From: an uncultured Pseudomonadota bacterium
GTDB lineage: Bacteria > Pseudomonadota > Gammaproteobacteria > Methylococcales > Methylomonadaceae
DNA: 11,666 nt
Direction of reading: 5' to 3'
Assembly: GCA_903902945.1 (NCBI GenBank)
Contig: CAIUWU010000161.1
Span: 1-11,666, forward strand
The notes beneath the pieces were generated by a model. That model saw only the letters and a list, made by a program, of their open reading frames with translations, was not told the DNA's origin and ran no database searches. The position numbers and the translations under genes are program-made. Below are positions 7,485-11,666 of the stretch, in pieces (position 1 is the first letter of the stretch; the number at the start of each line of letters is the position of its first letter).

Positions 7485-8215
7485 GCGCATTACAGATTCA
7501 GATTGCCAATAAAAGTTTTCATAACCCGCAGCGACAAATCTGCACGATTCGCAATCTGCAGTTGGAGGTTGCCGCTAACCAGTTTGTCTGTCTGGTAGGA
7601 CCCTCCGGCTGTGGCAAAACCACGTTACTGAATATCGTTGCCGGCCTTGATACCCAATTTGCAGGCAAGGTCAGCATCGCCAATCAGGAGCGAACCCCGC
7701 ATATAGGTTATGTGTTTCAGAATCCGCGCCTGTTACCGTGGCGAACCGTGCGGGAAAATATCGAACTGGTATTTGACAATCGGATAGCGACGCAACTGAT
7801 CGATGAATTATTGACCAGCCTGCAACTGACCGAAGTACAACACAGCTACCCGGAGCGACTGTCACTGGGGATGCAGCGCCGGGTAGCCATCATCCGGGCG
7901 TTTGCGATCAATCCGGATATTTTGTTGATGGATGAACCGTTTGTATCGCTGGATGCACCGTCGGCTCGTCAGATTCGTAATGCCTTGCGCGAACTGTGGC
8001 AGCAGCGTCCGCACACCGTGCTGTTTGTCAGCCATGATCTACGAGAAGCGATTGCCTTGGCTGACCGGCTGATTTTTTTATCTGCATCGCCGATGCAAAT
8101 CGTTGCCGACATTGCAGTTAATATTGCTCCCCAGCTACGCAATGACAGCAACGCTATTGAAGCTTTCCGGGATCATTTATTGCTGGATTACCCGGCTATC
8201 AACCGTCTTTTATAA
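7481..8215 (+). CDS. ABC transporter ATP-binding protein, NitT/TauT (SsuB) type
   Basis: A 244-residue ATPase subunit that energises import. Motifs in order: Walker A GPSGCGKTT (40-48), Q-loop VFQNPRLLPWRTV (Q80), a signature LSLGMQ (127-132), Walker B ILLMDEP (147-153), the SLD D-loop, and the H-switch VSHDLREA (H185). The signature departs from the common LSGGM/LSGGQ by Leu in place of the first Gly; the motif residues around it are intact, so the subunit should be active. I chose ATG 7481, which overlaps the permease stop (ATGA), over the in-frame ATG at 7433. The latter would add 16 residues lying inside the permease gene and before the family's usual beginning. A 12-base gap with a good GAGGTG ribosome site leads to the next gene. 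Confidence 0.92.
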   Translation: MSALQIQIANKSFHNPQRQICTIRNLQLEVAANQFVCLVGPSGCGKTTLLNIVAGLDTQFAGKVSIANQERTPHIGYVFQNPRLLPWRTVRENIELVFDNRIATQLIDELLTSLQLTEVQHSYPERLSLGMQRRVAIIRAFAINPDILLMDEPFVSLDAPSARQIRNALRELWQQRPHTVLFVSHDLREAIALADRLIFLSASPMQIVADIAVNIAPQLRNDSNAIEAFRDHLLLDYPAINRLL

Positions 8216-8227
8216 ACGAGGTGACTC

Positions 8228-8713
8228 ATGAATATTGTCCGCATCAGTTGCGCCCTGCTGTTAGTTCTGGCCAGCCAGTTTTGTCTTGCCGAAACCACTG
8301 CCATCAAAGCTTTTAACAGCGGCAGCTATCAACAGATTTTGCAGGAGAAAAAGGATCAGGGCTTTATGCTGATTCTCTGGTCGCTGGATTGCCCGACCTG
8401 TATTAAAGACATGGAATTACTGAGTACCATTCACAAAAACCGTCCGGCGCTGAAAATTGTCATGATCGCCACCGACGAACTCTCGGCAAGCGCCGAAATT
8501 CAGAAACTGCTGGAAAAATATCAGCTTGCCGACCTGGAAAACTGGGTGTTCGCCGATGAAAACAGCCAGAAATTACGTTATGAAATCGATCCGGCCTGGT
8601 ATAGCGAACTACCACGCACTTACTTTTTTTCCGCTGCCCACCAGCGTGAAGGCATCAGCGGCGCTTTATCGTTGGAAGAATACAATGCCCGTTTCAGTAA
8701 ATTAAAAATCTGA
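8228..8713 (+). CDS. Exported thioredoxin-like (TlpA/redoxin-fold) protein
   Basis: A 161-residue protein with a signal peptide (LLLVLASQFCLA, cleavage after about residue 21) and a thioredoxin fold. The redox motif is WSLDCPTCIKDM, with CPTC at 55-58, and the cis-proline segment is LPRTYFF (P129). It should act in the periplasm as a thiol-disulfide oxidoreductase or reductant. The sequence does not look like DsbA or a full TlpA, and the exact partner is unknown. The strong GAGGTG site 12 bases after the ABC ATPase stop places it in the same operon. The downstream YigZ gene begins 8 bases after its stop. Its fixed place after an ABC importer suggests service to the importer or its substrate, which is inference. 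Confidence 0.82.
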   Translation: MNIVRISCALLLVLASQFCLAETTAIKAFNSGSYQQILQEKKDQGFMLILWSLDCPTCIKDMELLSTIHKNRPALKIVMIATDELSASAEIQKLLEKYQLADLENWVFADENSQKLRYEIDPAWYSELPRTYFFSAAHQREGISGALSLEEYNARFSKLKI

Positions 8714-8721
8714 ATTGGCGC

Positions 8722-9282
8722 GTGAAAATCGTCGTTAAAACCAGTGAATATGAAGAACTGATCAAGAAGTCGCGTTTTATCGGCATCATCAGCCCCTGCA
8801 AGACTGAACAGGATGCCTTACGGCTGCTGCAACAACTGCATATTCAGCATCCTAATGCTTCACATATTGTCTACGCCTACCGGATCCAGTCAGTCGATGG
8901 CTGGATTTGCCGCTTTAACGATGCCGGCGAACCCAGCGGGACGGCCGGCAAACCGATTTTTCAGCATCTGGAAGGTAAACAGTTAATCAACCTGATCGTG
9001 GTCGTCATTCGTTATTTCGGCGGCATTAAATTAGGTGCTGGCGGCCTGACCCGTGCATACAGCAATACGGCGAAACATGTGATCGATGCCGCAGAACTGC
9101 TGGAATATATTGAAATGGCCGAATTAGATATCGATCTGAATTACAGCCAGTTGCAGAACCTGGAATATCAGCTGAAAAAACTGGAAGGCAGCATTATTGC
9201 CCAGGATTTCAGTGATAACGTCAAAATTCGCGTCAAATTACCCAAACATAATTTGCCTGTATTGCTGAGCCATTTGTCCTGA
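8722..9282 (+). CDS. yigZ: YigZ / IMPACT family protein (UPF0029)
   Basis: A 186-residue predicted cytoplasmic protein. The N-terminal IMPACT domain shows EELIKKSRFIGII, then the family hallmark CRFNDAGEPSGTAGKPIFQ (about residues 64-82) and the VVVIRYFGGIKLGAGGLTRAY segment (about 92-112). A smaller C-terminal DUF1949-like ferredoxin-fold part follows (about 130-186) and ends roughly 15 residues earlier than in E. coli YigZ (204 aa). No in-frame ATG lies near the start; GTG 8722 is chosen because it begins just after the previous stop (8711-8713) and before the first conserved residues. Ribosome signal is weak, so coupling is likely. The family's biochemical role is not settled. Confidence 0.9.
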   Translation: MKIVVKTSEYEELIKKSRFIGIISPCKTEQDALRLLQQLHIQHPNASHIVYAYRIQSVDGWICRFNDAGEPSGTAGKPIFQHLEGKQLINLIVVVIRYFGGIKLGAGGLTRAYSNTAKHVIDAAELLEYIEMAELDIDLNYSQLQNLEYQLKKLEGSIIAQDFSDNVKIRVKLPKHNLPVLLSHLS

Positions 9283-9324
9283 CCGGCTATAGCAAACAAA
9301 AATGACAGCCGGATGGCATATTGT
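9283..9324 (+). terminator. Possible weak terminator after the ABC/yigZ operon
   Basis: CCGGCT (9283-9288) pairs with AGCCGG (9307-9312) around an 18-base loop, and a T-rich ATTGTTTTTCATT follows further on (9320-9332). The stem is short and the T-run is not adjacent, so this is only a candidate for ending the operon. Confidence 0.3.
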
Positions 9325-9361
9325 TTTTCATTAAGAAACAAATCATGCACAATCAAGCCTA

Positions 9362-9389
9362 TTGTAAATACAAAAATCCCCTTTATAGT
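9362..9389 (+). promoter_or_regulatory. Candidate sigma-70 promoter for the 53-residue membrane protein
   Basis: TTGTAA (9362-9367) and TATAGT (9384-9389) form a -35/-10 pair with a 16-base spacer, 44 bases before the ATG at 9434. It indicates that the small gene is transcribed independently of yigZ. Confidence 0.5.
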
Positions 9390-9433
9390 GAAGCCGTATT
9401 TAAAAAACGACTGTATTCAGTCTAGGAGTCACC

Positions 9434-9595
9434 ATGAGTAAATCGAATAATCTTTACCGAGATATTTTTACCGGGCTATTTTTTACGACAGGTGTATTTG
9501 GATTTATGTCCGGCGAATTCATCGTCTCGACCATTTTGTTCGGCGCGGCAACTGTCGCCAGCAACCTCGATTTTAATAGCTCATTTAAAGCCTGA
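9434..9595 (+). CDS. 53-residue membrane protein of unknown function
   Basis: A small reading frame with good signals: a TAGGAG ribosome site at 9423-9428, 5 bases before the ATG, and a candidate promoter upstream. The protein starts MSKSNNLYRD and holds two hydrophobic stretches (about 11-26 and 29-45) separated by a short SGEF turn, so a hairpin of two membrane helices or one long helix is likely. It ends in a polar tail (NLDFNSSFKA). A stable hairpin lies 19 bases after its stop. I do not recognise a family. It is unlikely to be a chance frame because start signal, composition and flanking regulation agree. Confidence 0.65.
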   Translation: MSKSNNLYRDIFTGLFFTTGVFGFMSGEFIVSTILFGAATVASNLDFNSSFKA

Positions 9596-9614
9596 TTCGG
9601 GCACCCCGTATCTC

Positions 9615-9642
9615 CACACCTCTTCCAAGCTGAAGAGGTGTG
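9615..9642 (+). terminator. Strong hairpin between the small gene and purC
   Basis: CACACCTCTTC (9615-9625) pairs perfectly over 11 bp with GAAGAGGTGTG (9632-9642) around a 6-base loop. What follows is TCTGTGATT, a poor T-tract. It probably ends transcription of the 53-residue gene, or acts as a structure in the purC leader. Confidence 0.6.
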
Positions 9643-9678
9643 TCTGTGATTGCCGATAGCAAGTTAACAAGCAGTAAT

Positions 9679-9686
9679 CCCCCCCC
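9679..9686 (+). repeat. C8 homopolymer in the purC leader
   Basis: Eight consecutive C bases lie about 49 bases before the purC ATG. They fall between a TTAACA box (9664-9669) and a TAAAAT box (9692-9697), which are 22 bases apart. Confidence 0.7.
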
Positions 9687-9734
9687 AATGTTAAAATTGC
9701 CGCCTTTTTCATTACTAGCGTTTTACTTGAAACT

Positions 9735-10631
9735 ATGAATGCACCGGCTGCTCTATACGAATCCCATCTTCCGCATTTAAAACTGCTGGGCCGCGGCAAA
9801 GTTCGCGATATGTACGAAATCGATGATCAGCATTTACTGATTGTGACTACTGACCGTATGTCTGCATTCGATGTCATCATGCCCGACCCGATTCCTGGTA
9901 AAGGTCAGGTATTAACCCGGGTATCGAATTTCTGGTTTCACAAAATGCAGGATGTTATAGACAATCATCTGAGCACAGATCTGACACTGGCAGAGGTAAT
10001 TCCCGACGCGGAGCTGCGCCAGCAGGTTGAAGGCCGCGCCATCATCGTTAAACGCCTGCAACCGTTACCGGTTGAAGCGATTGTCCGCGGTTATCTGATT
10101 GGATCAGGCTGGAAAGATTATCAGGCGACCGGCAAGGTCTGCGGCATCGAATTGCCTGCAGGACTGCAACAGGCTCAACAATTACCTGAACCGATTTACA
10201 CGCCATCAAGCAAGGCGGAAGTCGGCACTCATGATGAAAACATTACTTACGCCGATACCGTCGCACTGATGGGCGAAACGATTGCCGCACAAGTGCGTGA
10301 TGTCAGTATTAAGCTTTACAGTACTGCCGCTGAATATGCCCGTCAGCGTGGCATCATCATTGCGGATACCAAATTTGAATTCGGTCTGGATCAGCAAGGC
10401 AAACTGTATTTGATAGACGAAGCCTTAACGCCGGATTCATCGCGATTCTGGCCGGTCGAACAATACCAGGTTGGCATCAGCCCACCGAGCTTTGACAAAC
10501 AATATCTGCGCGACTATCTGGAGACACTGGACTGGAACAAAACCGCGCCAGGTCCTAAATTGCCAGACAATGTTAGCCAGCAATGCAGCGCTAAATATCG
10601 CGAAGCGGAATTGAAACTGACCGGCGAATAG
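9735..10631 (+). CDS. purC: SAICAR synthase PurC (long form)
   Basis: A 298-residue cytoplasmic enzyme that ligates aspartate to CAIR using ATP, giving SAICAR in purine synthesis. Family motifs in order: GRGKVRDMYEI (19-29), TTDRMSAFDVIMPDPIPGKG (38-57), VRGYLIGSGWKDY (117-129), TPSSKAEVGTHDENIT (156-171), IADTKFEFG (209-217) and DEALTPDSSRFW (228-239). The length fits the ~300-residue form found in many proteobacteria and yeast Ade1 rather than the 237-residue E. coli form. The ATG at 9735 is the only good start before the first conserved residues, but there is no clear ribosome site in front of it. It is monocistronic, with a hairpin after the stop. Confidence 0.96.
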   Translation: MNAPAALYESHLPHLKLLGRGKVRDMYEIDDQHLLIVTTDRMSAFDVIMPDPIPGKGQVLTRVSNFWFHKMQDVIDNHLSTDLTLAEVIPDAELRQQVEGRAIIVKRLQPLPVEAIVRGYLIGSGWKDYQATGKVCGIELPAGLQQAQQLPEPIYTPSSKAEVGTHDENITYADTVALMGETIAAQVRDVSIKLYSTAAEYARQRGIIIADTKFEFGLDQQGKLYLIDEALTPDSSRFWPVEQYQVGISPPSFDKQYLRDYLETLDWNKTAPGPKLPDNVSQQCSAKYREAELKLTGE

Positions 10632-10638
10632 CCCGCGC

Positions 10639-10667
10639 TATCCCCCATCATTAATTGATGGGGGATA
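10639..10667 (+). terminator. Hairpin after purC
   Basis: TATCCCCCATCA (10639-10650) pairs perfectly over 12 bp with TGATGGGGGATA (10656-10667) around a 5-base loop, 8 bases after the purC stop. No T-run follows, so it may stabilise the 3' end or terminate inefficiently. Confidence 0.65.
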
Positions 10668-10732
10668 TCCCCAGCTTCCAACAATCAGGCCAGACTGGCT
10701 CGCACGCCATCTTTAAACTTCCCAATCTTTAC

Positions 10733-10749
10733 TAGCGATTAGATCGCTA
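10733..10749. promoter_or_regulatory. Perfect 7-bp inverted repeat, possible operator
   Basis: TAGCGAT and ATCGCTA are separated by TAG (10740-10742), a near-symmetric 17-base palindrome. It lies in the leader before the relic-like frame and the 82-residue gene. A dimeric regulator site is plausible but the protein is unknown. Confidence 0.4.
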
Positions 10750-10764
10750 ACTGGAGATTTTATT

Positions 10765-10863
10765 ATCAACAGCAAGTTAATAGCCTTTTTACTATTGCCG
10801 GTATTGTTGATCTAACTCAATGTAGTAAGCTCAAGAGGCCCACTCTCCCGGACCACAACATAA
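10765..10863 (+). pseudogene. Relic-like or non-ATG signal-peptide reading frame
   Basis: A GGAG ribosome site (10753-10756) is spaced 8 bases from ATC 10765. Reading from there gives INSKLIAFLLLPVLLI and a TAA stop at 10813-10815. The frame then continues in the same phase for 15 codons to a second TAA at 10861. The polar start and pure Leu/Ile/Val core look exactly like the first half of a signal peptide or small membrane peptide, but no ATG, GTG or TTG start is present (ATT at 10762 or ATC). It may be a decayed small gene, or a translated peptide with a rare start. No product is certain. Confidence 0.25.
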
Positions 10864-10906
10864 TCCTGTGAGAAAAACATGGCGAATGATAATCAGGGGA
10901 TTAAAA

Positions 10907-11155
10907 ATGAAAGAGACTTCGATTACCTGCAGTTACTGCCGGCTTCCTATCAAAGAGCATATTGAGATTTTGAATACAACCCACGGCATAAAGTATTTTT
11001 GCTGTTATGGTTGCAGTTCGGCATTCAGCCTGATTAATCACAATATTATTCTCGACCCATGTTCCGACATCGAAACTCAAAAAACGCCAATGTCTTTGAA
11101 GTCGAAACTCAATCAAGTTGGTGGACTGATAAAGCAACTACGAGATACCACCTAG
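10907..11155 (+). CDS. Stand-alone Cys-rich protein resembling the metal-binding domain of FixI/CcoI-type ATPases
   Basis: An 82-residue protein. The start is ATG 10907, with AGGGGA 6 bases before it; an in-frame GTG at 10868 would add 13 residues without a ribosome site. Six cysteines lie at C8, C11, C32, C33, C36 and C52. The pattern CSYCRLPI...FCCYGCSSAFSLI matches the CxxC...CCxGC domain (PF12156, from memory) found at the N-terminus of copper-exporting FixI/CcoI P-type ATPases. Here it is alone, followed by a basic-acidic tail (to about residue 82) with no ATPase, membrane helix or signal peptide. It may be a small metal-binding or chaperone-like protein, or the surviving fragment of an ATPase gene. 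No ATPase motifs occur downstream before 11320. Confidence 0.6.
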   Translation: MKETSITCSYCRLPIKEHIEILNTTHGIKYFCCYGCSSAFSLINHNIILDPCSDIETQKTPMSLKSKLNQVGGLIKQLRDTT

Positions 11156-11273
11156 TGATAACAAGCCGGATATGACGACCATCAGTACTTGAAATAAAGA
11201 TATCTGTCCATCGAGGGGGGATTGCCCCAATCACGGCCTATTCAACAGATCTGATTGGGAATAGCAGGAAATC

Positions 11274-11304
11274 TAACTCTGGTTTAACTGACAAACCAGA
11301 GTTA
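11274..11304 (-). terminator. Hairpin after the H-NS-like gene
   Basis: TAACTCTGGTTT (11274-11285) pairs perfectly over 12 bp with AAACCAGAGTTA (11293-11304) around a 7-base loop. It lies 17 bases beyond the stop of the minus-strand gene, in its transcription direction; a short ATTT follows on that strand. It may also act for the converging 82-residue gene. Confidence 0.55.
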
Positions 11305-11320
11305 CATATTCTAAAGGCGA

Positions 11321-11632
11321 TTAGATTAACAGGTCGTTTAATGAATAACCTTGTGACTCTAAGCTGGCAACCCATTTAGGCTTCAAACCGCGCCCGGTCC
11401 AAGTTTCACTGCCATTTTTTGGATTCCGGTATTTAGCCGCAACAGAGCCGCCTTTTGAAGCACGACGACCATCATCTTTAAAGACTACAGTAACGCCAAT
11501 ACTGTCAGCCAAAGCTTTAATCTGAGCGATGACCTCTTTACGCTGGGATTTTTGTTTCTCGACCAATGCATTTTGCGCTTCGGCGATGATTTTTTGGATT
11601 TCTTCAGGGCTTTTATTTGCAAGATCTAACAT
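11321..11632 (-). CDS. H-NS family nucleoid-associated protein
   Basis: A 103-residue small basic protein. The N-terminal half (1-45) is a charged helical region, likely the coiled-coil dimerisation part (PEEIQKIIAEAQ...KSQRKEVIAQIKAL). The C-terminal half has the H-NS DNA-binding hallmark TWTGRG with KPKW just after (77-87) and the preceding KYRNP segment (67-71). It should bind AT-rich or curved DNA in the nucleoid and repress genes, which is established for the family; I cannot say which targets it has. The ribosome site reads AGGAAGAG on the minus strand, just before the ATG at 11632. Its length is shorter than E. coli H-NS (137) and typical of the compact H-NS group. Confidence 0.88.
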   Translation of the reverse strand: MLDLANKSPEEIQKIIAEAQNALVEKQKSQRKEVIAQIKALADSIGVTVVFKDDGRRASKGGSVAAKYRNPKNGSETWTGRGLKPKWVASLESQGYSLNDLLI

Positions 11633-11666
11633 ATCTCTTCCTACCTTAAGATGTATTGATGACTAA

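Noticed and set aside
9241..9300. Frameshift at the yigZ C-terminus, since the protein is about 15 residues shorter than E. coli YigZ
   Set aside because: Neither alternative frame beyond the stop restores similarity to the E. coli C-terminus, so a naturally shorter end is more likely.
10868..10906. GTG 10868 as the start of the Cys-rich protein
   Set aside because: There is no ribosome site before it, whereas ATG 10907 has AGGGGA at good spacing.
1..11666. Mobile element, CRISPR array, tRNA or defence system
   Set aside because: No transposase, integrase, long direct or terminal repeats, spaced repeats or cloverleaf were seen; composition is even across the window.

Overview
The window reads as ordinary chromosome of a gammaproteobacterium. 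The supporting evidence is an FtsH tail, an enterobacterial-type YajD, a Tag glycosylase that matches the E. coli enzyme at its key residues, a YigZ protein and an H-NS-family protein. Base composition is even and near 50% GC by eye. A methylotroph-like relative such as Methylophaga is possible, but that is a guess. I see no transposase, integrase, CRISPR array, tRNA or rRNA.

Layout on the + strand, left part: the C-terminal end of ftsH (1-182) and its terminator (245-283) come first. A three-gene unit follows, with overlapping genes: a small four-helix membrane protein (300-728), a YfcH/TIGR01777 SDR epimerase (718-1632) and a class I CPD photolyase (1632-3023). A minus-strand operon then reads towards it: moaA (5135 to 4128), the HNH protein yajD (4115 to 3756) and tag (3759 to 3190). 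It pairs molybdopterin synthesis with DNA alkylation repair. Upstream of moaA, in the opposite direction, lies a small secreted protein of unknown function (5275-5658).

Middle: a tightly packed operon (5761-9282) encodes a complete NitT/TauT-type ABC importer: binding protein, permease and ATPase. It continues into an exported thioredoxin-like CPTC protein and a YigZ/IMPACT protein. The substrate is not evident. The fixed thioredoxin-like partner and the two cysteines in the mature binding protein make this the most distinctive accessory-looking unit in the window.

Right part: a 53-residue membrane protein with its own promoter and terminator (9434-9595), then purC (9735-10631) behind a leader with a C8 tract and strong hairpins. 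A leader region follows that holds a palindrome and a relic-like signal-peptide reading frame. Next is an 82-residue stand-alone protein (10907-11155) whose cysteines match the metal-binding domain normally found at the N-terminus of FixI/CcoI-type copper ATPases. An H-NS-like protein on the minus strand closes the window (11632 to 11321). Most of the window is housekeeping; the unknowns are the ABC/thioredoxin operon and several small proteins.
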